A stretch of DNA of 64,000 nt, taken from positions 682,001 to 746,000 of the forward strand of contig NZ_AP028070.1 in NCBI RefSeq assembly GCF_030297175.1, written 5' to 3'. The notes beneath the pieces are model-generated. The model saw nothing but the letters and a program-made list of their open reading frames with translations, was not told the DNA's origin and did not search any database. Position numbers and translations under genes: made by a program. Position 1 is the first letter of the stretch, and each line of letters begins with the position of its first letter. Positions 1-8,296 of this stretch are shown here, piece after piece. The DNA comes from Marinobacter sp. LA51 (lineage in GTDB: Bacteria > Pseudomonadota > Gammaproteobacteria > Pseudomonadales > Oleiphilaceae).

Positions 1-1
1 C

Positions 2-685
2 GCCGGAGACTTCACCGCACTCATTGAGTTGCTGGGTGAGCAGGGTAATGTGCAGATTCTCTCCAGCCCGAGGATTTCTACGGTTAATAACCAGAAGGCA
101 GTGATCAAGGTCGGCACCGACGAGTTCTTCGTTACCGATATCGACTTTGATGATGACAACTCTGCCGTGACAGGGGCCGACAGCACCTCCACTTCCGTAG
201 AGCTGACGCCGTTCTTCTCCGGCATTTCCCTGGATGTTACGCCGCAGATTTCCGAATCCGGCAGTATTACCCTGCACGTTCACCCATCGGTGACCGAAGT
301 GGACGACCAGAACAAAGTCATCACCATCGGTGAGCGCGATGTCACCTTGCCGCTGGCGATCAGCACCGTGCGCGAAACCGACAGTGTGATCCGCGCCGAG
401 AGCGGCCAGATTGTGGTCATCGGCGGCCTGATCCAGAACAGCAGTGAAGACACTAACTCGGCGGTGCCGTTCTTCAGCGACATCCCGGTAGTGGGTGAGC
501 TGTTCAAGCAGCGCCGGTTCAAGTCCCAGAAAAGCGAACTGGTTATTCTGTTGCGCCCGGTTGTTTCAGAACCTGCTCGAGTTACCGCGGACATTGCGGC
601 CAGCCGTGAGCGCATGAACGTGCTCCGCGAGCTGCTGCAATCGTCGAAATCTGTTACCCCGGAACCGGAGAAAGCCCGTCGCTAG
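2..685 (+). CDS. mshL: MSHA pilus secretin MshL, 3' part (5' end outside window)
   Basis: This is the C-terminal part of the outer-membrane secretin that lets the mannose-sensitive haemagglutinin type IV pilus exit the cell. The frame is open to the left edge, so the start lies outside the window and the TTG at 29 is not a real start. The visible 227 residues carry secretin-family features: the ILSSPRISTVNNQKA segment, the VTPQIS beta-barrel region, and the VVIGGLIQ...VPFFSDIPVVGELF stretch typical of the secretin C-terminus, followed by a short polar tail. It lies one base upstream of mshM and begins the visible part of a tightly packed msh operon. Family identity is firm; assignment to MshL rather than PilQ/GspD rests on the msh neighbours. 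Confidence 0.93.
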   Translation, partial: AGDFTALIELLGEQGNVQILSSPRISTVNNQKAVIKVGTDEFFVTDIDFDDDNSAVTGADSTSTSVELTPFFSGISLDVTPQISESGSITLHVHPSVTEVDDQNKVITIGERDVTLPLAISTVRETDSVIRAESGQIVVIGGLIQNSSEDTNSAVPFFSDIPVVGELFKQRRFKSQKSELVILLRPVVSEPARVTADIAASRERMNVLRELLQSSKSVTPEPEKARR

Positions 686-686
686 C

Positions 687-1526
687 ATGTACGAAGCCCA
701 TTTCGGACTGCAGGAAGCACCGTTCGCATTGACGCCCAACACCCGCTATTTTCTGCGGGCGCCCAGCCATAGTGATGCGCTGGAGTTGCTGTTGGTAGCG
801 TTGAGCGAGCGCGAGGGCTTTATCAAGATCACCGGCGAAGTCGGCACCGGCAAGACCCTGTTATGCCGGTTGCTGCTGAATGAGCTGGAACAGAAAGCTC
901 ATACCGCTTACATCCCGAATCCGCATCTGGACCCCGACACCCTGTATGAGGCCGTGGCTGAGGAGTTGGGAGTGGATGTTTCGGCGTGTGCCAACACTCA
1001 TCAGATTCTGAAGGCACTGAATGAAAAGCTGATTGATCTGGCGATGGGGCAGAAACAGGTGGTGCTGGTCATAGACGAAGCCCAGGCTATGCCGGAGGCG
1101 ACGATTGAAGCCCTTCGGCTGCTGACAAACCTTGAGACTGAAAGCGTGCGGCTGCTGCAAATCGTTCTGTTTGGCCAACCGGAGCTGGATGCCCTGTTGC
1201 AGAAAGACAGCCTGCGCCAGTTACGCCAGCGCATTACCTTCCACTACCGGCTAGCTCCGCTCGATCGGCGGTCGGTGGCTCATTACCTGCGCCATCGCGT
1301 GTCCCAGGCTGGCTATAACGGTGGCGACCTGTTTTCGGCTGCCGCGTTGCGTCTGATTAGCCGCTCGTCCGGAGGCATTCCCAGGTTGGTAAACATTCTC
1401 GCTCACAAAGCCATGCTGTCGGCCTGGGGTGTGGGCGATCGGCACGTGAATCGTCGGCACGTGGCACGGGCGATTCGTGACACGGAAAGCGTCCGGTATC
1501 CCGGCTTGTTGGCGAGGTGGTTATGA
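687..1526 (+). CDS. mshM: MSHA biogenesis ATPase MshM (ExeA-like AAA)
   Basis: This is a 279-residue cytoplasmic AAA ATPase of the ExeA/GspA type, thought to help assemble or place the secretin. The N-terminus (YEAHFGLQEAPFALTPNTRYF) is the family signature. The Walker A motif GEVGTGKT is at residues 50-57 and the Walker B segment VVLVIDEA at about 125-132. A sensor/arginine region follows (RLLTNLET...GQPEL). The ATG lies one base after the mshL stop, and the stop overlaps the mshN ATG (ATGA), so translation is probably coupled. The length matches the family. There is no membrane segment, unlike ExeA proteins with a C-terminal peptidoglycan-binding domain. Confidence 0.93.
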   Translation: MYEAHFGLQEAPFALTPNTRYFLRAPSHSDALELLLVALSEREGFIKITGEVGTGKTLLCRLLLNELEQKAHTAYIPNPHLDPDTLYEAVAEELGVDVSACANTHQILKALNEKLIDLAMGQKQVVLVIDEAQAMPEATIEALRLLTNLETESVRLLQIVLFGQPELDALLQKDSLRQLRQRITFHYRLAPLDRRSVAHYLRHRVSQAGYNGGDLFSAAALRLISRSSGGIPRLVNILAHKAMLSAWGVGDRHVNRRHVARAIRDTESVRYPGLLARWL

Positions 1527-2608
1527 GTCTGCTCAATGATGCTCTGCGAGCCGCCGAACAGCGCCAGGGGCGTACGGATGTTTCGACCGCCTACACCGGT
1601 CAGGTCAACCGGCAGCCGGCGGCTCGTCGCTGGTTGGTTCCGGTTATGGCGTTGCTGCTGGTCATTCTTGTGGTCGTCGCTGTGTATGGCTACTTCTTCC
1701 GTATACCGGTAGCACCAACACCAGCACCGCCGGCCGCGCCAGAAGTGCCTAAGCAGCTGAGCGATTCTGCACCGAAAGCAGAAGTTGAATCCGAACCCGA
1801 ACAAGCGCCTGGGTCCGAGGCAGTGCTGGCGACGAGTACAGGTCACACCGCATTATCTGACACGGTGCCGGCGTCAGAAGCCGCCCGCCCAGAGCCCGAA
1901 GCTATCTCGCCAGAGCCACAAGCCGAGCCTGAGATTTCCGACACTGCGCCGGTAGCCTCACAGCCTGCTGAGCCACTGCCGGAGCCCGAATCTGCAGAGG
2001 CTCAGGCTCAGGCGCCGGCGGTCAAACAGGTTCGCGAGACCGCGGAGACAATCGATCTGCGTGTGAGCCGGGAAGTTGCCCGGCTGCTGCGAGCGGGTGA
2101 ATTCAGGGCGGCCGGACAGCAACTGGCGGATGTGACTTCTAACCAGACGGCACCGGTGAGCCGAGGCGTCTACGCTCGGACCATGTTGTTGCAGGATTCT
2201 CCAGGGCGGGCGCTTCCCTGGGTCTCCGGTGAGGAAGCCCAGGGCTACCCTGAATTACGTTTGCTGAGAGCCCGGGCACTGCTTTCGCTGGGCCGGTTGA
2301 ATGAAGCCGTGACTACCTTGTCCCAGGATGTTCCGCCGGTGGCTGACAACATCGAGTACCGGATTACGCTAGCCACCCTGACGCAGCAAGCCGGCCAGAA
2401 CGTTGAAGCGGCACGGCACTGGTCAGCCTTGATTGCTTTGGACGACAGCCAGCCAACCTGGTGGGTTGGTCTCGCCATAGCCCTTGAAGCCGGGGGGCAG
2501 GCTGCTGGTGCCTTGAAGGCATACACGCAGGCGGCCCAACTACCTGGTTTGTCGCCGTCGCTGGCGGACTATGTTCGTAACCGTTTGACACTTTTGCAGG
2601 CAGGATAG
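1523..2608 (+). CDS. mshN: MSHA biogenesis protein MshN (TPR)
   Basis: This is a 361-residue inner-membrane anchored protein of the pilus assembly complex. The ATG at 1523 overlaps the mshM stop (ATGA) and is preferred over an in-frame GTG six bases upstream. A short cytoplasmic N-terminus (SLLNDALRAAEQRQ) is followed by one transmembrane helix at about residues 38-60, a long Pro/Glu/Ala-rich linker at about 65-160, and a helical TPR-like C-terminal half (LLRAGEFRAAGQQL, LLRARALLSLGRLNEAV, ALEAGGQAAGALKAY). This topology is typical of MshN. It lies between mshM and mshE, in the usual msh order. Confidence 0.9.
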   Translation: MSLLNDALRAAEQRQGRTDVSTAYTGQVNRQPAARRWLVPVMALLLVILVVVAVYGYFFRIPVAPTPAPPAAPEVPKQLSDSAPKAEVESEPEQAPGSEAVLATSTGHTALSDTVPASEAARPEPEAISPEPQAEPEISDTAPVASQPAEPLPEPESAEAQAQAPAVKQVRETAETIDLRVSREVARLLRAGEFRAAGQQLADVTSNQTAPVSRGVYARTMLLQDSPGRALPWVSGEEAQGYPELRLLRARALLSLGRLNEAVTTLSQDVPPVADNIEYRITLATLTQQAGQNVEAARHWSALIALDDSQPTWWVGLAIALEAGGQAAGALKAYTQAAQLPGLSPSLADYVRNRLTLLQAG

Positions 2609-2610
2609 AG

Positions 2611-4377
2611 ATGACGGAGCCAAAGAAAAAAATCCGCATAGGTGACCTGCTGGTCCAGAACGATGTCATCACTGAACAGCAGCTGATGACCGCCCTGCGG
2701 GAACAGAAAAATACCGGGCGCAAGCTTGGCCGTACCCTGATTGATTTGGGCTACGTGGATGAGGATAACCTGCTCAACATCCTGTCCCGGCAACTTGAAG
2801 TGCCCTTTGTTCAGCTCCGGCACTACCAGTTCGATAATGAGCTGGTGAAAAAGCTGCCGGAAGCCATGGCCCGACGTTTCCGCAGTATTGTGCTGGCAGA
2901 GCAAAGTGGCGACCTGCTGGTTGGCATGGCCGACCCCCTCGACATTTTCGCCTACGACGAGCTGGTTCGAATTCTAAAGCAGCCGATCAGGCAGGCGGTG
3001 GTGCGGGAGAGTGAACTGCTCAGCACCATCGATCTCGTCTATCGTCGTACCGAGGAAATCGCCTCGCTGGCGGAAGAGTTGGAAGACGAGCTGGGCGATG
3101 ATGCCTTTGACCTGGCCGACCTGTCCGCTGAGTCCGAAAGCACCGAAGCGCCAGTGGTTAAGTTGCTGCAAACGTTGTTCGAAGATGCGGTGCAGGCCCG
3201 CAGCTCCGATATTCATATCGAGCCCGATGAAACCGTGGTCCGGATTCGTCAGAGGGTCGATGGCGTCCTCCAGGAGCAGGTGATGAAGGAAAAGCGCGTC
3301 AACGCCGCGCTGGTCCTGCGTCTGAAACTCATGGCAGGGCTTAATATCTCGGAAAAGCGACTGCCCCAGGATGGCCGATTCAATATTCGGGTGAAAGGAC
3401 GAAGCATCGACGTGCGGATCTCCACCATGCCGGTCCAGTATGGAGAATCGGTGGTGATGCGACTGCTGGATCAGAGCCAGGGCATGCTGAACCTGGATGC
3501 CACAGGCATGCCGGCGGAGCTCATGGAGAGGTTCCGGCGCATGATTCGAAAGCCCCACGGCATGATTCTGGTTACCGGGCCGACCGGTAGTGGTAAAACC
3601 ACCACGCTGTACGGTGCACTGAGTGAACTGAACCGGCCGGAAGTGAAGATCATCACTGCCGAAGACCCGGTGGAATATCGGCTGCCGCGAATTACGCAGG
3701 TGCAGGTGAACCCGAAAATCGGCTTGGAATTTGCCGGCGTTCTGCGTTCTGCGCTGCGTCAGGATCCTGATGTGATTCTGGTGGGCGAGATGCGTGACCA
3801 GGAAACGGTGGACATCGGACTCCGGGCCGCTATGACCGGTCACCTCGTACTCTCCACCCTGCACACCAACGACTCCATCAGCAGTGCCATGCGCCTGATT
3901 GATATGGGTGCGCAACCGTTTCTGGTAGCCAGTTCACTGCTGGGCGTGGTTGCCCAGCGCCTGGTGCGGCGGATTTGTGAGAACTGTTCTGAGCCCTATG
4001 ACCCCACCGATCAGGAACGGATTTGGCTGGATAGCTTTGATCTAGACCCTCTGGATCGGGAGGCCGGTTTTGTTCATGGGCGAGGATGTTATCAGTGCAG
4101 TAACACTGGCTATAAAGGTCGTGTCGGCGTCTATGAGCTGCTCGAAATGAACGAAAGCATGCTTGACGCCTTGCGGCGCCAGGACGTTTCCGGATTCACT
4201 CGGGCGGCTCGTCAGGGCGAGCTTTACCGTCCGCTCGGCCATTGCGCTATGGATTACGCGTTGCAAGGGAAAACCACCCTGGAAGAGGTGGCCCGCGTGG
4301 CTGCAGCCTCTGAAAGCGACTATGAAGACACCGCCGAAGTGCCGCTTCTGGATGAGCGTGAGGGGAGCATCGTCTGA
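2611..4377 (+). CDS. mshE: MSHA pilus extension ATPase MshE
   Basis: This is the 588-residue GspE/PilB-type hexameric ATPase that powers pilin polymerisation. The N-terminus contains two MshEN-type repeats, beginning RIGDLLVQ (about residues 9-32) and KLGRTLID (about 39-62), each with a downstream L...LxxQ pattern. In Vibrio MshE this domain binds cyclic di-GMP, so pilus extension here is probably controlled by that messenger. The Walker A motif GPTGSGKT is at 323-330, followed by Asp box and Walker B (DPDVILVGEMRD) and His box (TLHTND). A zinc-binding tetracysteine region (CENC...CYQC) lies near the C-terminus. RBS AGGATAGAG precedes the ATG. The gene overlaps mshG by one base. Confidence 0.95.
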   Translation: MTEPKKKIRIGDLLVQNDVITEQQLMTALREQKNTGRKLGRTLIDLGYVDEDNLLNILSRQLEVPFVQLRHYQFDNELVKKLPEAMARRFRSIVLAEQSGDLLVGMADPLDIFAYDELVRILKQPIRQAVVRESELLSTIDLVYRRTEEIASLAEELEDELGDDAFDLADLSAESESTEAPVVKLLQTLFEDAVQARSSDIHIEPDETVVRIRQRVDGVLQEQVMKEKRVNAALVLRLKLMAGLNISEKRLPQDGRFNIRVKGRSIDVRISTMPVQYGESVVMRLLDQSQGMLNLDATGMPAELMERFRRMIRKPHGMILVTGPTGSGKTTTLYGALSELNRPEVKIITAEDPVEYRLPRITQVQVNPKIGLEFAGVLRSALRQDPDVILVGEMRDQETVDIGLRAAMTGHLVLSTLHTNDSISSAMRLIDMGAQPFLVASSLLGVVAQRLVRRICENCSEPYDPTDQERIWLDSFDLDPLDREAGFVHGRGCYQCSNTGYKGRVGVYELLEMNESMLDALRRQDVSGFTRAARQGELYRPLGHCAMDYALQGKTTLEEVARVAAASESDYEDTAEVPLLDEREGSIV

Positions 4378-5606
4378 TGCAGTTCAGGTACCGGGGTAAG
4401 GATGATCGCGGAATTCTGCAGCAGGGGTCGCTGGTAGCCGCCAATGCGGATGCGGCGGCTTCGGAATTGGTGCGTCGGGGCATTACCCCGCTCACCATTC
4501 GCGAGCAACAAGAGCAAGCGTCCTTGGTCGACCGGCTGAACAAAATGCCGCTGTTCCGGAAGAAGGTGACTCTGGATGAGCTGATCGTTTTTTGCCGCCA
4601 GATGTACGCCCTCACCAAAGCCGGCATACCGTTGATTCGCACCATGCGTGGGTTGGCCGAAACCACCCGGTCACCGGTGCTGGCGGAAGTGCTGGAGGAT
4701 GTCACCTCCCGGCTGGAGGGCGGCACCACCATGGCGACTGCCATGCAGGCGCACCCGGAAGTGTTTTCGGAGTTGTTCATCTCCATGATACACGTCGGCG
4801 AAAATACCGGCATGCTGGACGACGCCTTCAAGCGGCTGTCAGAGATCCTGGAGCTGGAGCGGGACACCAAGCGCCGCCTCAAACAGGCTCTGCGCTACCC
4901 CACGTTTGTGGTGGTTGCCTTGCTGGCGGCGCTGATGGTGGTGAACTTTCTGGTCATCCCGAAATTCGCCGCGGTGTTCAATAAGCTGGGCGCGGACCTG
5001 CCATTCCTGACACAGGTGCTGGTCGGCACCTCGAATTTCCTGATCGACTATTGGTACGTGATGCTGTTTGTGGTCGCCGCTGGTGGCCTTCTGCTGCGCC
5101 AGTGGAGGCGCACGGAACAGGGCGAGTTGACCTGGGATAGGTATAAATTGCGAATGCCGGTCATTGGTCCCTTGTTGGAGCTGATAACGTTGAGCCGGTT
5201 CGCTCGCAATTTTGCCTCCATGCTGGCGGCAGGAATGCCGGTAACCACCGCGTTGACTGTGGTGGCAGATGCCACCGACAATGCCTGGATATCCAGGCAC
5301 ATCAAAGAGATGCGTATGGGCATTGAGCGGGGCGAGAGCCTGTTGCGTACCGCTCGTCAAAGTGGCATGTTCACGCCCCTGATTTTGCAAATGATTGCAG
5401 TAGGAGAAGAAACAGGCTCCGTGGATGACATGCTCAACAACGTTGCCGATTTCTACGACGAGGACGTGGATTACGGGCTCAAACGGCTGGCGGAATCCAT
5501 CGAGCCGATCCTTATCGTGGCCATGGGTGTGTTGGTGTTGATTCTCGCACTTGGCGTATTCCTGCCGATCTGGGATCTGGGGGCCGCCGCTATGGGGCGG
5601 GGCTAA
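4377..5606 (+). CDS. mshG: MSHA platform protein MshG (GspF family)
   Basis: This is a 409-residue polytopic inner-membrane platform protein that couples the MshE motor to pilin insertion. It has the duplicated T2SSF cytoplasmic helical domain (FCRQMYALTKAGIPLIRTM and FARNFASMLAAGMPVTTAL), each followed by the GE(N/E)TG signature (HVGENTGMLDDAF, AVGEETGSVDDML). Three hydrophobic segments lie at about residues 175-200, 220-240 and 375-402. The ATG overlaps the mshE stop (TGATG). The size and order of modules match the GspF/PilC family. Confidence 0.94.
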   Translation: MQFRYRGKDDRGILQQGSLVAANADAAASELVRRGITPLTIREQQEQASLVDRLNKMPLFRKKVTLDELIVFCRQMYALTKAGIPLIRTMRGLAETTRSPVLAEVLEDVTSRLEGGTTMATAMQAHPEVFSELFISMIHVGENTGMLDDAFKRLSEILELERDTKRRLKQALRYPTFVVVALLAALMVVNFLVIPKFAAVFNKLGADLPFLTQVLVGTSNFLIDYWYVMLFVVAAGGLLLRQWRRTEQGELTWDRYKLRMPVIGPLLELITLSRFARNFASMLAAGMPVTTALTVVADATDNAWISRHIKEMRMGIERGESLLRTARQSGMFTPLILQMIAVGEETGSVDDMLNNVADFYDEDVDYGLKRLAESIEPILIVAMGVLVLILALGVFLPIWDLGAAAMGRG

Positions 5607-6188
5607 GTGAGAGGGGAACGCCTGTTCAGCGCCGAAGGGGTGGCGCTGGCCCGATTGTTTCGGCTAGCTGCGTCACTGTCAGTATTGGCACTGGTCGTCT
5701 GGTTCCTTTTGGGTGTGTTGGAGAGGGAAGTTCAGAAGGCGGAAGAGCAGTCTGCCAACCTGATCCTAAACCAGCTACGGGCGTCTTTGGTGATTAAAGG
5801 TGCAGAAGTGATGCTGAGCCGGAATGGCCGGCTTGAGGAGCATCAGGATTTAAACCCGTTTGAGCTGGTTAACCACCAGTGGCCGAGCTACAAAGGGCTG
5901 TGCAAAGAATCGGAATTCCAGCCGGGAACCTGGTGTTTTCGACAGGAAGAACAAAAAGTAACAGTAAACATTGCCCGAGGATGGTTAATTTATACCGCTA
6001 ACCAGCCGATAACCTTGAACGGACGTGGCGCTCAAGCCGGAGAATTACTGGCCTGGAGGGTCACAACAGAATTTGCAGACCGCAATAAAAACGGACAGCG
6101 GGAGCAAAGCGAGCGATCAACGGGACTAAAGCTGTCGCCGGTATCGTCTGGGGAACAGACAGTGCTTATGCAGGACGCACGACACTGA
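5607..6188 (+). CDS. mshF: MSHA biogenesis protein MshF-like
   Basis: This is a 193-residue protein with one N-terminal transmembrane helix (about residues 16-40, LFRLAASLSVLALVVWFLL) and a periplasmic remainder, the layout of MshF, a poorly characterised minor assembly protein. The start is a GTG directly abutting the mshG stop. Identification rests mainly on position between mshG and the first prepilin gene, with size and topology in agreement. The sequence itself has no strong motif. There is a pilin-like hydrophobic N-terminus but no GFTLIE cleavage site. Confidence 0.75.
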   Translation: MRGERLFSAEGVALARLFRLAASLSVLALVVWFLLGVLEREVQKAEEQSANLILNQLRASLVIKGAEVMLSRNGRLEEHQDLNPFELVNHQWPSYKGLCKESEFQPGTWCFRQEEQKVTVNIARGWLIYTANQPITLNGRGAQAGELLAWRVTTEFADRNKNGQREQSERSTGLKLSPVSSGEQTVLMQDARH

Positions 6189-6222
6189 CACGACGGACAA
6201 AAATCTGGAAAGAGGCTGACCT

Positions 6223-6732
6223 ATGAGGCAGTGCGGAAAAACACAAAATCAAAAGGGGTTCACCCTGATCGAATTGGTGGTCGTGATCTCCATTCTGGCG
6301 ATCCTCGCGGCTTTCGCGCTTCCCCGATTTGCACAGCTTTCCGAACAGGCTCATCAAGCCAATATTCGGGCCACATCGGGTGCATTGGCTGCTGGCGTGG
6401 CATTGGCCAAAACCCAGTGGGTGTCTAACGGACTTACTGCAGCGTCAACTGACGTTCAGGGATTTGGTGACGACAATGTGGATGTGGGCGCTGATGGCTG
6501 GCCGACCTCGGTCGCGTCTGATGACACCAGCACCACAATGACGGCCGCGAAGTGTCAGGAAGTCTGGCTTGGCGTGCTGCAATCAAATGCACCAATTGTG
6601 ACAGGCGCTACCCCGGAGTATGCAGTGACGATAGACGCAGGTGACTGTGTCTATACGTACCAGGCGGATGCTCAGAGCAGCACCATCGAATACGACGCCG
6701 ATAACGGCGACATCATAACAACAGTGAATTAA
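6223..6732 (+). CDS. mshB: Type IV prepilin MshB-like
   Basis: This is a 169-residue type IV prepilin with a short basic leader (RQCGKTQNQKG), cleavage after Gly before FTLIELVVV with Glu at mature position 5, and the long N-terminal alpha-helix. The C-terminal domain has two Cys residues (KCQEVW, GDCVYTY) that could form the pilin disulphide. It is closely similar in layout to the next gene, so the pair probably arose by duplication. Position after mshF suggests MshB, the minor pilin, though sequence alone does not settle which of the pair is the major pilin. RBS-like AGAGG lies about 8 bases upstream. Confidence 0.85.
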   Translation: MRQCGKTQNQKGFTLIELVVVISILAILAAFALPRFAQLSEQAHQANIRATSGALAAGVALAKTQWVSNGLTAASTDVQGFGDDNVDVGADGWPTSVASDDTSTTMTAAKCQEVWLGVLQSNAPIVTGATPEYAVTIDAGDCVYTYQADAQSSTIEYDADNGDIITTVN

Positions 6733-6767
6733 AACGGCTCACGCAGAGTAAAAAACGGAGAAGTACC

Positions 6768-7241
6768 ATGAATGCTATGAGTGCAATGGCAGTGAGAAAA
6801 GAAAAAGGCTTTACCCTTATCGAACTGGTGATGGTGATTGTGATTTTGGGCATCCTGGCAGCGTTTGCTTTGCCGCGGTTTGCAGACTTAGGAAATGAAG
6901 CAAGAACGGCGAGCTTGCAGGGCGCTGTTGGCGCAGTTAAATCCGCTGCATCTATTGCTCATGCTCAGTGGTTGGCAGACGGCAACAATGCTGCGACAGT
7001 TGTTCTTGACGGAGTAACAGTGGATATGTCGGCAGAAGGGTATCCTGATGCTGTAGCAGCTACCGCTACTCCCCCAGGCATTACCGCCGCTGCGCAGACT
7101 GACGCGACGGATTTTTCATTTGATGCCAGTACCGGCGTATTTACGATTACAGGTTATACACCTGCGTCCGGTACCCAATGTCAGTTCACTTATGATGAGA
7201 CTAGTGGCCAGGTTACTGGGGTTCAGACTGGCGGTTGCTAA
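6768..7241 (+). CDS. mshA: Major MSHA pilin MshA-like prepilin
   Basis: This is a 157-residue type IV prepilin, probably the major MSHA subunit. The leader ends in KEKG, followed by FTLIELVMVIVILGILAAF with Glu5. The head domain is small and Ala/Thr-rich with two Cys residues near the C-terminus (TQCQFTY, QTGGC-end), consistent with a C-terminal disulphide loop. A GGAG box about 10 bases before the ATG supports this start. Other Met codons follow at residues 4 and 7. It sits in the mshA slot between mshB and mshC and is followed by a GC-rich hairpin. Assignment as major pilin is by order. Confidence 0.87.
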   Translation: MNAMSAMAVRKEKGFTLIELVMVIVILGILAAFALPRFADLGNEARTASLQGAVGAVKSAASIAHAQWLADGNNAATVVLDGVTVDMSAEGYPDAVAATATPPGITAAAQTDATDFSFDASTGVFTITGYTPASGTQCQFTYDETSGQVTGVQTGGC

Positions 7242-7248
7242 GGTTATC

Positions 7249-7270
7249 GGCCGCGGAAGCGGAAGCGGCC
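7249..7270 (+). other. GC-rich hairpin just after mshA
   Basis: GGCCGC (7249-7254) and GCGGCC (7265-7270) form a perfect six-pair stem around a ten-base loop containing a GCGGAA repeat, about eight bases after the mshA stop. No T-run follows, so it is not a standard terminator. It may be a 3' stabiliser or partial attenuator that lets mshA mRNA exceed the downstream minor-pilin message. That role is inference. Confidence 0.5.
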
Positions 7271-7310
7271 CACTAAATGTGGGGCGACCTCTAAGATAGT
7301 GGGAGATCGT

Positions 7311-7790
7311 ATGAGGCAACCCAAGGGTTCCTCGTGTGCAGGCTTTACTCTTGTTGAGTTGGTCATGGTGCTGATACTGGTAGGAGTTTTATCTGCCGTC
7401 AGCATAGGCCTTTTCGCAGGCAGAACTGCCTTTTCTCCATTACTCGCCACCCAGCAACTCTCCTCCGCCACGCTGCTTGCCCAACAGGCGGCGCTGGCGG
7501 GGAATTCCTCTTCCACCTTAACCATCCGCCAGACCAGCGACGATCTGATTTTCCTGGCTGCATCTTCTCAATTTAGCTTGCCTCGCAGTGGTTCCACTCT
7601 GGCCTATCGCGTAGCAGGCAGTCCCTATGCTGACGTTCCAGCAGGCGGCATCGACATTGGCTTCAGCCCAATGGGTAGAATTGCCACTCCTGCCGCGCGA
7701 ACCAATATCGATTTCCGGATTACCGGGGATAGCACATTCAACCTGTGCCTGAGCTCTCTGGGCGCGGTGTTTGGTGAGGCTTGCCCATGA
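7311..7790 (+). CDS. mshC: Minor prepilin MshC-like
   Basis: This is a 159-residue prepilin-like protein. The ATG at 7311 is chosen over an in-frame GTG at 7299 because GGGAG sits seven bases before it. The leader RQPKGSSCAG is followed by FTLVELVMVLILVGVLSAV with Glu5 after the cleavage Gly. The head domain has a C-terminal Cys pair (LCLSS...EACP). The position after mshA and GspH-like size suggest MshC, a minor pilin of the tip or initiation complex. It overlaps mshD by four bases (ATGA). Confidence 0.83.
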   Translation: MRQPKGSSCAGFTLVELVMVLILVGVLSAVSIGLFAGRTAFSPLLATQQLSSATLLAQQAALAGNSSSTLTIRQTSDDLIFLAASSQFSLPRSGSTLAYRVAGSPYADVPAGGIDIGFSPMGRIATPAARTNIDFRITGDSTFNLCLSSLGAVFGEACP

Positions 7791-8296
7791 AGTGTCAGGC
7801 GAGTCCGCCGAAAGACCAATCCGGTGCAACTCTGGTAGAGCTTGTTATTACCATCGTCATCATCAGTGTTGCCATTGCCGGAACCGTGGGAGCGTTCTCC
7901 CTGATTGCGGGACGCAGTGCGGATCCGCTCAACCAAACGCGGGCCGTGGCCCTGGCACAGATCTACATGGATGAGATTCTTGGTCGTCGTTATGACGAAG
8001 ACACCCCTGTGGGTGGTGTTCCAAAAGAGCCGGGTTGCACTATTAACACGGAAGAGGGCAGCCGCGCCGATTATGATGATGTCGATGACTACAACGCCAT
8101 CAATAACTCTGCTCCACAAAACGCTGAAGGCACGCCGCTTGCGGCAGACTACGCGAATTTTCTGATTTCCGTTGATGTGCAGTGTGCGGGCACGGAGGTA
8201 GGTCTTCCATCAGACGATGCCAAGCGTATTGATCTTGCCATCACCGATCCCTCAGGACAGGGTTACAATTTCTCGGTCTACAGGGCGAATTACTGA
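7787..8296 (+). CDS. mshD: Minor prepilin MshD-like
   Basis: This is a 169-residue prepilin-like protein, read from the ATG overlapping the mshC stop rather than from the TTG six bases upstream. The cleavage site is G|ATLVELVIT: Ala replaces the usual Phe at mature position 1 while Glu5 is kept. This is a GspI/MshD-like minor pilin N-terminus. Two Cys (PGCTIN, VQCAGT) are in the head. It belongs to the minor-pilin block mshC-D-O-P and overlaps mshO by one base (TGATG). Confidence 0.83.
   Translation: MKCQASPPKDQSGATLVELVITIVIISVAIAGTVGAFSLIAGRSADPLNQTRAVALAQIYMDEILGRRYDEDTPVGGVPKEPGCTINTEEGSRADYDDVDDYNAINNSAPQNAEGTPLAADYANFLISVDVQCAGTEVGLPSDDAKRIDLAITDPSGQGYNFSVYRANY

Noticed and set aside
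2974..3915. 313-codon frame opposite mshE
   Set aside because: His/Gln-rich shadow sequence without motifs.
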